64,000 nucleotides of DNA from NCBI RefSeq assembly GCF_014145615.1, contig NZ_JACIVH010000042.1:326121-390120 (forward strand), written 5' to 3'. Each line of letters starts with the position of its first letter. Within the stretch, counting starts at the first letter, position 1. Of this stretch, positions 55,290 through 64,000 are shown piece by piece. The notes beneath the pieces were generated by a model. It saw only the letters and a list, made by a program, of their open reading frames with translations, did no database searches and was not told where the DNA came from. Position numbers and translations under genes: made by a program. The stretch comes from Limosilactobacillus balticus. Lineage in GTDB: Bacteria; Bacillota; Bacilli; Lactobacillales; Lactobacillaceae.

Positions 55290-55876
55290 AATTAATTTTA
55301 GCTCGTCATGGTGAAACAGAATTTAATCGTTTGCGAAAATTTTATGGCACTGCCAATGTGGAAATTGATGAAAAAGGAAAAGAACAAGCAAAATTATTGG
55401 CAACAAAAGTAAATAAGTTATATCCAACACTATTTGTCGTGACTAACTTAAAACGAACAATCCAAACATTAGGTCCATTAAAAGAACAGCGTCCAACGGT
55501 TCCCACAATTGTATTACCGGATTTTGCTGAAAAAGGATTTGGCGATTGGGAAGGGTTAGATGCAGATGAAATAGAAGAGCTCTATCCAGATGAATGGGAA
55601 AAGTGGTTAGCGGCACCGTTAACTTATACTCCTCCCACAATAGAAGCGTTTAGTGATTTTAAAGAGCGGGTAAATTATAGTTTGCGGTGGTTATTAGATC
55701 ATACAATGGAAAATGATGTAGTGTTTGTTGTCGCTCATTTAGGTTCTATTAGAATTATTTATCAAGAATTAGTTGATCCAACAGCGGACTTTTATTCGCT
55801 TAAATTTCTGGCATCTTGTTACAGTGTTATCAATATAAAAAATGGTATTGTTCAGAATTGGTATCTTAACCAATAA
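55286..55876 (+). CDS. cobC: alpha-ribazole phosphatase CobC
   Basis: 196 residues, histidine-phosphatase fold. 'LILARHGETEFNRLRKFYG' and the second His in 'VFVVAHLGSIR' are intact, with 'EKGFGDWEGLDADEI' as expected for CobC. It removes the last phosphate. The frame is open far upstream in cobS, but GAGGTGGG lies before ATG 55286, which overlaps the cobS stop. Confidence 0.9.
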   Translation: MKLILARHGETEFNRLRKFYGTANVEIDEKGKEQAKLLATKVNKLYPTLFVVTNLKRTIQTLGPLKEQRPTVPTIVLPDFAEKGFGDWEGLDADEIEELYPDEWEKWLAAPLTYTPPTIEAFSDFKERVNYSLRWLLDHTMENDVVFVVAHLGSIRIIYQELVDPTADFYSLKFLASCYSVINIKNGIVQNWYLNQ

Positions 55877-55910
55877 AAACATGTTTATAGAAATATGAGG
55901 AGATAATAAA

Positions 55911-56621
55911 ATGGCAATTTTGATTACTTATCCTAAGAATAAAGTTCCGGTATATTGGCGAATAAAGCTAGAACAAAAAGATGATGTGATTTATTTTCCA
56001 TTCCGAATTTTGAAAGCGGTTAATTTAAAGCGAGAAAGTAAAGAAATTTTACAAAATAGTAAGTCCCTGGCAATTACCAGTCTTTTTGGCGCACAGGTAT
56101 TTTGCGATCAGTTAAAAAGATTAAATTCAACGGCAACCATTTATGTTCTTAGTAAAAAAATTGAGCAAAGTTTGGAAAAGAAAGTTACTAATCCTATCCA
56201 AGTTGCTCCAAATGAGAATCGCAAATCATTATTAGAAGAATTGAAGAACAAGCATGTTACGGATATTTGTTGGCTTATTGGAGATAAAGCAGAGAAATAC
56301 TATTCTGACTTTTGGGGACGTAAAATTATAATTTATAAAAATACATGGGATAAAGAACATGAAGGAAAAGCACTTAAAATTTTTATGAAACAACATATTA
56401 CAAGCGCATTAGTTACGAGTAATTCGAATTTCGATCGAATGTTTGAAGTTATGACGAGAGTAGATAGTAATGAGTATTGTAATATTAACTATTATGTCTT
56501 AGGGGAGAGTACCGGTAATTATATCCAAGAAAAGGGATTGAAAGTTATATATCCCGATAGAGAAAAGCGCGTACTTGAAAATGTTTTAGATAACTTATGG
56601 CACTATGAGAAGGAAAATTAA
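55911..56621 (+). CDS. hemD: stand-alone uroporphyrinogen-III synthase HemD (divergent)
   Basis: 236 residues. Pattern fits HemD: 'AILITYPKNKVPVYWRI', 'LAITSLFGAQVFCDQL' and, late, 'SALVTSNSNFDRMFEVM'. HemD proteins are poorly conserved, so the call rests on fold-like spacing and on position between cobC and cobT. A second HemD-like domain is fused to CobA at 41869. Confidence 0.7.
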   Translation: MAILITYPKNKVPVYWRIKLEQKDDVIYFPFRILKAVNLKRESKEILQNSKSLAITSLFGAQVFCDQLKRLNSTATIYVLSKKIEQSLEKKVTNPIQVAPNENRKSLLEELKNKHVTDICWLIGDKAEKYYSDFWGRKIIIYKNTWDKEHEGKALKIFMKQHITSALVTSNSNFDRMFEVMTRVDSNEYCNINYYVLGESTGNYIQEKGLKVIYPDREKRVLENVLDNLWHYEKEN

Positions 56622-56622
56622 A

Positions 56623-57675
56623 ATGAAATTTGATGAAATAAAATTGCGACCGCTTGATGAAGAGAAAATGAACGCAATGCAACAGAAAATGGATAATCTT
56701 GCTAAGCCGGTAAAAGGACTTGGACGCTTAGAAGAACTTGCTGATCACTTAGCAGGAATTTATCGAACAACTGATTTTGATCTTACACCACGAAAATGCT
56801 TAGTTTTTGCAGCAGATAATGGCGTTGTCCATGAAGGGGTTTCTGCTAGCCCGCAAAAAATTACAGCAATTCAGGCAGTTAATATGATGAAAGGACATAC
56901 TACGGTTGCAGCGTTAGCGAAGGCATTTAAGTGTGACTTACAGGTTTATGACATCGGAATTAAAATAGATTTAAATTTTCCTTTGGTTAAAGTTCATAAA
57001 ATCCGTCATGAAACTGAAGATATGCTCCATAAACCAGCAATGTTGATAGCAGAAGCGAGAGAAGCTGTACAATATGGCTTCGACATGGGAGTAAAAGCAT
57101 TTGAAGAAGGTAATCAGGTAATTGCAACAGGCGAACTAGGGATGGGAAATACCACTGCTGCTTCAGCAATAATTGCAGCACTTCTGAATAAAACAGCGGC
57201 AGAAGTTGTTGGGCGTGGGTCTAATATTTCTGATGAACGTTTAAAACATAAGATTGATGTTGTTAATAGAAGTCTTGAACGAGCAAACTTGAAAAAAATT
57301 AAATCGCCAGATCCGCTTATAGTATTAAGTGAGGTTGGTGCACTCGAACTAGGTGCAATGGCTGGAGCAATGCTTTCAGCTGGTGTAATGAATAAACCTG
57401 TTCTTCTTGATGGATTTTTATCTTATTCAGCAGCATTACTAGCAAATTCAATCAAGCCAGGAGTAGTAAATTATATGATCCCTACCCATAAATCAAAGGA
57501 ACAAGGATCTCGCATTGTTCTTGATGCTCTTGGTCTTGATCCTTATATTGATATTAATATGTGTGTTGGTGAAGGGAGTGGGGCCATGATGCTCTTACCA
57601 TGGCTTGATGGAGTAAAGGCAATGCTCACAAATATGAATACATTGCAGGAAATGGACTTCAATTTCATTCCATGA
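56623..57675 (+). CDS. cobT: nicotinate-nucleotide:base phosphoribosyltransferase CobT
   Basis: 350 residues. 'MDNLAKPVKGLGRLEELAD', 'VFAADNGVVHEGVSASPQ', 'GELGMGNTTAASAI' and catalytic 'CVGEGSGAMMLLPW' are complete. CobT makes the alpha-ribotide of the lower-ligand base. The producer species is known to make pseudo-B12, with adenine as this base. No benzimidazole-making gene is seen. GAAGGAAA precedes ATG 56623. Confidence 0.93.
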   Translation: MKFDEIKLRPLDEEKMNAMQQKMDNLAKPVKGLGRLEELADHLAGIYRTTDFDLTPRKCLVFAADNGVVHEGVSASPQKITAIQAVNMMKGHTTVAALAKAFKCDLQVYDIGIKIDLNFPLVKVHKIRHETEDMLHKPAMLIAEAREAVQYGFDMGVKAFEEGNQVIATGELGMGNTTAASAIIAALLNKTAAEVVGRGSNISDERLKHKIDVVNRSLERANLKKIKSPDPLIVLSEVGALELGAMAGAMLSAGVMNKPVLLDGFLSYSAALLANSIKPGVVNYMIPTHKSKEQGSRIVLDALGLDPYIDINMCVGEGSGAMMLLPWLDGVKAMLTNMNTLQEMDFNFIP

Positions 57676-57962
57676 ACTCCAAAAAAATGTCAAAAGAACA
57701 AAATACTATTATTGTGATTGCTTTAATAATGCTTAATTGGTTAAAAAACTATATTTTGTTATTTTTCAAACGTAAAAGTACTAATTCTGACAAAAAACTA
57801 AAAAAACTCAGGATAAAATTCTACTTTTTTAATTAATCATGAAAAAAGTAGAATTTATTTGTCTGCTTTTTAATAAACTATTGAACTGTCTCCTAAGTAA
57901 TTGTACTTTTAAGTTGTAAAAGTTATAGCGCTTTCAAAGGAAGACGCAGGAGGCAATAATTT
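57676..57962 (+). promoter_or_regulatory. promoter region of the DUF4430-cblT operon
   Basis: A 287-nt gap. An AT-rich hairpin at 57816-57856 (AAATTCTACTTTTTT and its complement) may end the cob transcript. A likely promoter follows: TTGTAC (57901-57906), 17 nt, TATAGC (57924-57929). TATTGAAC at 57879 resembles sequences upstream of pduF and cobD. Confidence 0.5.
57924..57938 (-). promoter_or_regulatory. cre-like box at the DUF4430-cblT promoter
   Basis: On the minus strand the site reads TTTGAAAGCGCTATA, close to the cre consensus (last fixed C missing). It overlaps the putative -10 at 57924-57929. Confidence 0.45.
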
Positions 57963-58343
57963 ATGAAAAAGTTTAAAGTTTTGAGCAGTATCTTAGTTAT
58001 GTTTTTGGCATTTTTTATACTAACTGGATATACAGATAAAGATCGAAAGGGTAGTAATAATACAATAAAAGTTACTTATACCCTTAAACAAGGTAAGAAG
58101 ACTGTTGCCACAAAGAATACTACTTTAAAGAAGAACGATAAAGTAATTACTGGATTAAAAAAGAATTGGAAAGTGGAAGAAGCAAAGGGTTTTATTACTT
58201 CAATTGATGGTAGAAAAGAAAACCAAAAGAAGAGTATTTATTGGACATACACAGTAAATGGTAAAAAAGTAAATAAGTTAGCTAATCAGCAAACTCTTAA
58301 GAATAATGATAAGGTCCAATTTACACTAGATAAGGCGGAATAG
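57963..58343 (+). CDS. secreted DUF4430-like protein
   Basis: 126 residues. A signal peptide (Lys-rich start, hydrophobic 9-22) ends in 'ILTG' followed by Tyr23, exactly where a lipoprotein would have Cys. The mature part carries the DUF4430 (transcobalamin-like) pattern: 'GFITSIDG', 'IYWTYTVNGKKVNK' and 'LKNNDKVQFTL'. GGAGG precedes the ATG. Encoded 1 nt before an ECF S component, so it may hand a cobamide-type ligand to it; the ligand is inferred. Confidence 0.8.
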   Translation: MKKFKVLSSILVMFLAFFILTGYTDKDRKGSNNTIKVTYTLKQGKKTVATKNTTLKKNDKVITGLKKNWKVEEAKGFITSIDGRKENQKKSIYWTYTVNGKKVNKLANQQTLKNNDKVQFTLDKAE

Positions 58344-58344
58344 T

Positions 58345-58878
58345 ATGAAAGCGCGATCGCAGGTTGTTAGTAAGCATGACCAAGTTAAACGGATGACATT
58401 AATTGCTATGCTTGCTGCTTTAGGAACTGTTTTACGAGTATTTAAGATTATTCCGATTCCTAATGTGCAGCCAGTTACTGATCTAATTATGCTTGCAACT
58501 TTAATGTTGGGAATTGGTTTTGGAATATCGTTAGCAGTAATGATAATGATTTTATCAAATCTCTTACTAGGATTTGGCATATGGACAATTCCGCAAATTT
58601 TAGCATATGTAGTTTGTGTTGTTACAATAGCAGGATTAGCTAAAGTAACGCCCTTAAAGAAGCATTTTACTCTTCAATTAATTTTAGCGACGTTTTTAGG
58701 TTTTGAATACGGATTTATAGTTAGTTTGGGAATGTCGATATATGGGGGCTGGGCTGCTTTTATGGCGTACTGGCTAAGTGGTTTACTATTTGATTTTTAT
58801 CATGCGGTTGGTAATTTTGGTTGTTATTTTATCTTGTATAAACCCTTAACGGTTGCGTTTAAACGCTACTTGCAATAA
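58345..58878 (+). CDS. cblT: ECF transporter S component, CblT-like
   Basis: 177 residues with about five to six hydrophobic segments. 'MTLIAMLAALGTVLRVFKII' is the S-component N-terminus that contacts the shared EcfT, and 'PIPNVQPVTDLIMLATLML' and 'GFEYGFIVSLGMSIYGGWAA' fit the CblT group, predicted to import alpha-ribazole or a related cobamide precursor. No dedicated ATPase is next to it, as expected for shared-module ECF systems. Confidence 0.78.
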   Translation: MKARSQVVSKHDQVKRMTLIAMLAALGTVLRVFKIIPIPNVQPVTDLIMLATLMLGIGFGISLAVMIMILSNLLLGFGIWTIPQILAYVVCVVTIAGLAKVTPLKKHFTLQLILATFLGFEYGFIVSLGMSIYGGWAAFMAYWLSGLLFDFYHAVGNFGCYFILYKPLTVAFKRYLQ

Positions 58879-58881
58879 TAC

Positions 58882-58929
58882 TAAATGAAAAAAGAGACTG
58901 GAATTTATCCAATCTCTTTTTTCATTTAT
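58882..58929. terminator. bidirectional terminator between cblT and ldhD
   Basis: TAAATGAAAAAAGAGA and TCTCTTTTTTCATTTA pair perfectly, with an inner TGGA/TCCA. A and T tracts lie on the two sides of convergent genes. Confidence 0.85.
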
Positions 58930-58937
58930 AGTGATTA

Positions 58938-59948
<1,011 letters not shown>

Positions 59949-59977
59949 CTATCTTCTTTCTGTATGTGCCAAAAGTG

Positions 59978-60026
59978 TGTAATTGCTTTCAAATAATATT
60001 CTATCTTATATAAAAGTGTTAATCAA
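59978..60026 (-). promoter_or_regulatory. ldhD promoter with overlapping cre-like box
   Basis: On the minus strand, TTGATT (60021-60026), 17 nt, then TAGAAT (59998-60003). The cre-like TTTGAAAGCAATTACA (59978-59993) covers the expected transcription start and differs from consensus at the central G. Confidence 0.6.
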
Positions 60027-60111
60027 AGAGATTATTAGAATAAAAGCTAATTTTTCAAAAAGTCTGTATAATAGTTCAAGATGATTAAAAATAGATGAAG
60101 GAAGGATTGTT

Positions 60112-61854
60112 TTGATACGTATAGCACGAAAAAATTTAGCCTTATGGGCAACAATTGGTGCAGTTTTCTTTTTATTAATCCAAGTTTCGTGTGACCTATA
60201 TTTGCCGACAGTTACCGCCGACCTTGTTAATCGGGGAATTGTGCAAAAGGATATGGGTGTGATTTGGAATGAAGGAATTAAGATGCTGATTGTGGCTGCG
60301 ATTGGATTAGTGGCAGCTGGATTAAATGTTTATTTTGCGGCGACTCAATCAATGAAGGTGGGGGAAAAGTTACGAAGCCAAATCTATCATAAGGTTTTAC
60401 GCTTTTCGAATCGTGAAATGGATGAGTTTGGCGATTCATCTTTAATTACGCGGTCAACCAATGATATTGTGCAAATTCAAAATGTCATGGTGCAAATGCT
60501 GCGGATGATGCTTCAATCACCTGTAATGCTTGTTGCAGCCTGTGTTCTAGCTTACGTTCGAGAACCGCAACTAACTAAAGTGTTTTTTATTAGTTTGCCG
60601 ATTTTAGCAATTATCGTCATGGCGGTTATGTACTTTGCAGTTCCGTTATTCAAGAGCATTCAGAAAAAAACTGATCGTATTAACTTAATCTTCCGGGAAG
60701 GGCTGACAGGAGTTCGAGTTATCCGTGCTTTTCGCCAGGAAGGTCGGGAACAAAACCGTTTCAAAAAAGCAAATGAAGACTACACGCAAACCGGAATCAA
60801 GGCCTTTACAATTGTTTCAACGTTATTCCCAGTAGTAACGCTTATTTTAGGAATGACAAATGTTGCCATTATTTTGCTAGGTGGCCATCTTGTAGCTAAT
60901 ATGAGCATGCAAGTAGGGGATTTAATTGCCTTTATGACATATGCTACTCAGATTATGATTAGCTTTATGATGCTTTCAATGATTTTTGTCTTTGTTCCAC
61001 GAGCATCGGCATCTGCTACCCGGGTTAATGCAGTTCTGGACCAGCCGATCAGTATTCATGATGCACCGGAAAAAGATCAAGAAAAGATTTCGATTAATCA
61101 ACCAGCCTCGCTTGAATTTAAGAATGTTGATTTTCGTTTCCATGGGGCAGAAAGATTGGCTTTGCATGACTTGAACTTTAAAGTTACAGCAGGCCAAACG
61201 TTAGCGATTATTGGAGGAACCGGCTCAGGTAAATCGGCTTTGGTTAACTTAATTCCGCGGCTATTTGATATTGAAAGTGGAGAGATTAAAGTCGATGGTG
61301 TTCCAGTAAAAAAACTAAGTCAACATAACTTGCATGAGGTTATTTCTATTACCCAACAGCAAGCAGTTCTTTTTAGTGGGACTATTCGTTCTAACCTTCA
61401 ATTTGGTTATGAGGAAGCAACGGATAAAGAAATGTGGCATGCGCTTGAGATTGCGCAAGCGGCAGATTTCGTCCGTGAAGAGGGTGGTTTGGACGCAGTT
61501 GTTGAGCAAAACGGAAGTAACTTTTCTGGTGGTCAACGCCAACGGTTAGCGATTGCTCGAACAATTATTAAGCCAGCGTCGATTTATGTTTTTGATGACT
61601 CATTCTCAGCCTTAGATTTTGAAACTGATGCAAAACTCCGGGCGGCCTTAGCAAAAGACTCACAAATTCAACGAGCTGTAACGGTTATCGTGGCCCAGCG
61701 AATCTCGACAGTTGTTGATGCTGACCAAATTATTGTGCTTGATGAAGGACGGGTTGTTGGTCAAGGTACTCATCAAGAATTAAAAGCACATAATGAAACT
61801 TACCAACAAATAATTAAGTCACAAGTCGAGAAAGGGGATGTTGATCGTGCGTAG
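60112..61854 (+). CDS. heterodimeric ABC exporter, half with non-canonical site
   Basis: 580 residues: six membrane helices to about 310, then a nucleotide-binding domain with Walker A 'GGTGSGKSA' and signature 'FSGGQRQR'. Walker B reads 'IYVFDDSFSALD', with Asp in place of the catalytic Glu, and the switch reads 'VAQRIST' with Gln in place of His. This fits the degenerate partner of LmrCD/BmrCD-type drug exporters. TTG start behind GAAGGAAGG. The stop overlaps the partner gene. Confidence 0.9.
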   Translation: MIRIARKNLALWATIGAVFFLLIQVSCDLYLPTVTADLVNRGIVQKDMGVIWNEGIKMLIVAAIGLVAAGLNVYFAATQSMKVGEKLRSQIYHKVLRFSNREMDEFGDSSLITRSTNDIVQIQNVMVQMLRMMLQSPVMLVAACVLAYVREPQLTKVFFISLPILAIIVMAVMYFAVPLFKSIQKKTDRINLIFREGLTGVRVIRAFRQEGREQNRFKKANEDYTQTGIKAFTIVSTLFPVVTLILGMTNVAIILLGGHLVANMSMQVGDLIAFMTYATQIMISFMMLSMIFVFVPRASASATRVNAVLDQPISIHDAPEKDQEKISINQPASLEFKNVDFRFHGAERLALHDLNFKVTAGQTLAIIGGTGSGKSALVNLIPRLFDIESGEIKVDGVPVKKLSQHNLHEVISITQQQAVLFSGTIRSNLQFGYEEATDKEMWHALEIAQAADFVREEGGLDAVVEQNGSNFSGGQRQRLAIARTIIKPASIYVFDDSFSALDFETDAKLRAALAKDSQIQRAVTVIVAQRISTVVDADQIIVLDEGRVVGQGTHQELKAHNETYQQIIKSQVEKGDVDRA

Positions 61855-63670
61855 AGGACCACGAGTAACTGAACAAGCTCAACACTTTTGGTCAACCACA
61901 AAGCGATTAATTACCTATTTACGGCCATGGCGAGTGGGGGTTATTTTTTCAATTCTCTTAGCCGTTATTTCCGTTATTTTGTCAATCTTAGCACCAAAAA
62001 TTCTTGGGGAAGCTACTACAATTATTTATGACGGAATGATTAAGGGTTATGCAGAAATGAAAGCTGGCGCCCATTTAAATACCCTTCCAATTAACTTTAC
62101 TCGGATTTGGCAAATTGGAATTACCGTCATTTTACTTTATTTATTCTCTGGATTATTTAGTTTCCTCCAACTACAAATTATGACACGCGTATCGCAACGT
62201 GTTGTTTATAATTTGCGTCAAGACTTTGAAGAGAAAATGCGCCGAGTACCAATTAAATATTATGATACTCACAATAATGGGGATATTATGAGTCGAATGG
62301 TTAATGATATGGATAATATTGCGGGAACCCTGCAACAAAGCTTAATTCAAATCATTACAAGTGTGTTAACGGTTGTTGGTGTATTTATTTTAATGTTAAC
62401 GATTAGCTGGAAATTAACTATTATTGCTCTTGTGATGATTCCGTTGAGTATTCTGGTAGTTGCATTTGTAGCGCCTACTTCACAACGGCTATTTGGTCGT
62501 CAGCAAGCCGCTTTGGGAAAAATTAATGACCAAGTGGAAGAAACGTACGCTGCTCATACGATCGTACGGACATTTAATAAGGAACAAGATGAAGAAGAAA
62601 AGTTTAACAAAGAGAATCAGCAGTACTACCAAGCGGCATGGAAGGCACAATTCTTCTCTAGCTTAATGATGCCAATGATGGTCTTTATTCGGAATCTTGG
62701 TTACCTTGTTGTAGCAGTTATTGGAGCGATTCAAGTTATTCACGGGCAGATTACACTTGGTAATGTGCAAGCATTCCTGCAATATACTAACCAGTTTTCA
62801 CAGCCAATTGCCCAAATCGCTAATCTAAGTAACACCATCCAACAAACAATTGCTTCGGCAGAACGTATTTTTGCTGTTTTGGATGAACCAGAAATAAGTA
62901 ATAAGGTTGAAGATATTCCGTCCCTTACTGGGAAAGATATTCCGAAAGTTGAATTCAAGGATATCAAGTTTAGTTATACCGATGAACCACTTATTCAAGA
63001 CTTTAACCTTAAAGCACCACGAGATAAAATGGTCGCAATTGTTGGTCCAACCGGAGCGGGGAAAACGACCATTATTAATCTTCTAGAGCGATTTTATGAT
63101 CCGCAAGGCGGCCATATCTATCTTGATGGGAAAGATACGCGTTCAATGACTCGTGATACCTTACGTAAACATATTGCAATTGTTCTTCAAGATACCTGGC
63201 TCTTTACAGGGACAATTTTTGAAAATATTAAGTACGGAAACGAGGAGGCATCGGATGAAGAAGTCTATCATGCTGCTAAGATGGCACGGGCGGATGCCTT
63301 CATTCGTGAACTGCCTGATGGTTATCAAACGGTCTTGGACGAGTCCGCTTCTAATATTTCACAAGGGCAACGACAATTATTAACAATTGCGCGGGCATTT
63401 TTAGCTGATCCGGAAATTTTGATTTTGGATGAAGCAACTAGTTCCGTTGATACCCGAACAGAAGTCTTGATTCAAGAAGCGATGAATGCTTTACAGCAAG
63501 AACGAACTAGTTTTGTTGTTGCTCACCGTTTATCAACGATTCGAAAAGCTGACCAGATTGTTGTGGTTAACCATGGGAAGATTATTGAAACAGGTAATCA
63601 TGAATCATTAATGAATAAACATGGCTTTTACGCTAATCTTTATAATAGTCAGTTTGCTGGAAATAATTAA
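61847..63670 (+). CDS. heterodimeric ABC exporter, half with canonical site
   Basis: 607 residues with a transmembrane domain (to about 320) and NBD containing 'GPTGAGKTT', signature 'ISQGQRQLL', Walker B 'ILILDEATSSVD' with the catalytic Glu, and 'VAHRLSTI'. Forms the exporter with the protein from 60112; likely an efflux pump for drugs or lipids, substrate unknown. GTG 61847 has AAAGGGG at proper distance; ATG 61838 is too close to it. Confidence 0.9.
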   Translation: MRRGPRVTEQAQHFWSTTKRLITYLRPWRVGVIFSILLAVISVILSILAPKILGEATTIIYDGMIKGYAEMKAGAHLNTLPINFTRIWQIGITVILLYLFSGLFSFLQLQIMTRVSQRVVYNLRQDFEEKMRRVPIKYYDTHNNGDIMSRMVNDMDNIAGTLQQSLIQIITSVLTVVGVFILMLTISWKLTIIALVMIPLSILVVAFVAPTSQRLFGRQQAALGKINDQVEETYAAHTIVRTFNKEQDEEEKFNKENQQYYQAAWKAQFFSSLMMPMMVFIRNLGYLVVAVIGAIQVIHGQITLGNVQAFLQYTNQFSQPIAQIANLSNTIQQTIASAERIFAVLDEPEISNKVEDIPSLTGKDIPKVEFKDIKFSYTDEPLIQDFNLKAPRDKMVAIVGPTGAGKTTIINLLERFYDPQGGHIYLDGKDTRSMTRDTLRKHIAIVLQDTWLFTGTIFENIKYGNEEASDEEVYHAAKMARADAFIRELPDGYQTVLDESASNISQGQRQLLTIARAFLADPEILILDEATSSVDTRTEVLIQEAMNALQQERTSFVVAHRLSTIRKADQIVVVNHGKIIETGNHESLMNKHGFYANLYNSQFAGNN

Positions 63671-64000
63671 AGAAAAATGTGAGTGTAAAACAACCTTTTC
63701 GACAAGGCGGTGGGCTAAGCTAGAATGATGATTAGCACGGCACGGGCTGATTATCGTTCGGACTTAGCCTCGAGCCTTGTGGTTGTTTTGCACGTTATCT
63801 TGTTATTGTTCATAAAAATAATTGAGGCTGAGAGAAAATCAGAGGGCGAGGTTATAATGCCCTAAGTTTTCTCTCAGCCTCATTTCCTACGATTAGTCAA
63901 GAAAAATATTTAGAAAAGAAGAGTATACTAAACCAACCCGGTTCTTCTTCAAAAATCGAGAATTAGTGGTATATTAAATTTGTGAGACGATTATGCCCTC
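63671..64000. repeat. intergenic region with two long hairpins and no gene
   Basis: Hairpin 1 (63683-63793): outer arms GTGTAAAACAACC/GGTTGTTTTGCAC, inner pairs ACAAGGC/GCCTTGT and GGGCTAAG/CTTAGCC. Hairpin 2 (63823-63882): TGAGGCTGAGAGAAAA and its complement, with inner AGGGC/GCCCT, likely a terminator. A TGGTATATT near 63967 could be an extended -10 for a gene beyond the window. Confidence 0.5.

Noticed and set aside
60112..61854. Walker B Asp and missing switch His in the first ABC half as a defect
   Set aside because: This is the normal state of the degenerate site in LmrCD/BmrCD-type heterodimers; the partner has a complete site.

Overview
The window is a low-GC Firmicute chromosome segment. 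Gene content and order match the propanediol/glycerol-utilisation (pdu) and cobalamin-biosynthesis (cbi-cob-hem) island of Limosilactobacillus (Lactobacillus) reuteri or a close relative. The main reasons are a microcompartment-encoding pdu cluster with the order ABCDEGHKJLMNOPQWU, a nearby EutJ-like gene, PocR read away from pduA, and an anaerobic (cbi-type, early cobalt) B12 operon that contains hemACBL. No RNA gene, CRISPR array, insertion sequence or phage gene was found.

Layout. (1) 1-10,000: ordinary chromosome. It holds the 5' part of an MFS transporter gene, a VOC protein, NrdI, a CNNM/CBS membrane protein, an operon encoding an ABC-ATPase-like protein that has lost its catalytic motifs plus an NmrA-like and a DUF1836 protein, MarR and B3/B4-domain proteins, an AI-2E-family permease, a TIM-barrel protein and an unknown membrane protein. 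(2) 10,000-31,850: the glycerol/propanediol region. It has a PduF facilitator, EutJ, PocR (minus strand), the pdu operon (shell proteins PduA/B/K/J/N/U, diol dehydratase PduCDE, reactivase PduGH, PduL, PduM, adenosyltransferase PduO with a separate HbpS-like protein, PduP, PduQ, PduW). Accessory genes follow: a tyrosine phosphatase, a histidine phosphatase, a CadD-like protein, PduV/EutP, a flavodoxin, an FMN reductase fused to a GNAT-like domain, and a second adenosyltransferase. (3) 32,184-57,675: one long, tightly packed, largely translationally coupled operon cobD-cbiABCDETFGHJ-cobA/hemD-cbiKLMNQOP-precorrin-2 dehydrogenase-hemACBL-cobUSC-hemD-cobT. (4) 57,963-58,878: a secreted DUF4430-like protein plus an ECF S component resembling CblT. 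(5) 58,938-64,000: D-lactate dehydrogenase and a heterodimeric ABC exporter.

How it works together. Glycerol or 1,2-propanediol enters through PduF and is dehydrated in the microcompartment by B12-dependent PduCDE. The aldehyde is oxidised by PduP/PduL/PduW to acid and ATP or reduced by PduQ. The cbi-cob-hem operon makes the corrinoid from glutamyl-tRNA, CbiMNQO imports cobalt, and PduO-type enzymes add the adenosyl group. No B12 riboswitch is visible. Instead a catabolite-control-like (cre-like) box lies upstream of each transcription unit of the island, which fits control by carbon source and PocR.

Most notable points. PocR carries a C-terminal domain that by eye belongs to the same DUF4430 family as the secreted protein next to CblT, which suggests a cobamide-related ligand read both outside and inside the cell. 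That secreted protein has a lipobox in which Cys is replaced by Tyr. PduA has His where other PduA/PduJ shell proteins have the pore Ser. The operon at 3780-5729 encodes an ABC protein with every catalytic motif degraded.
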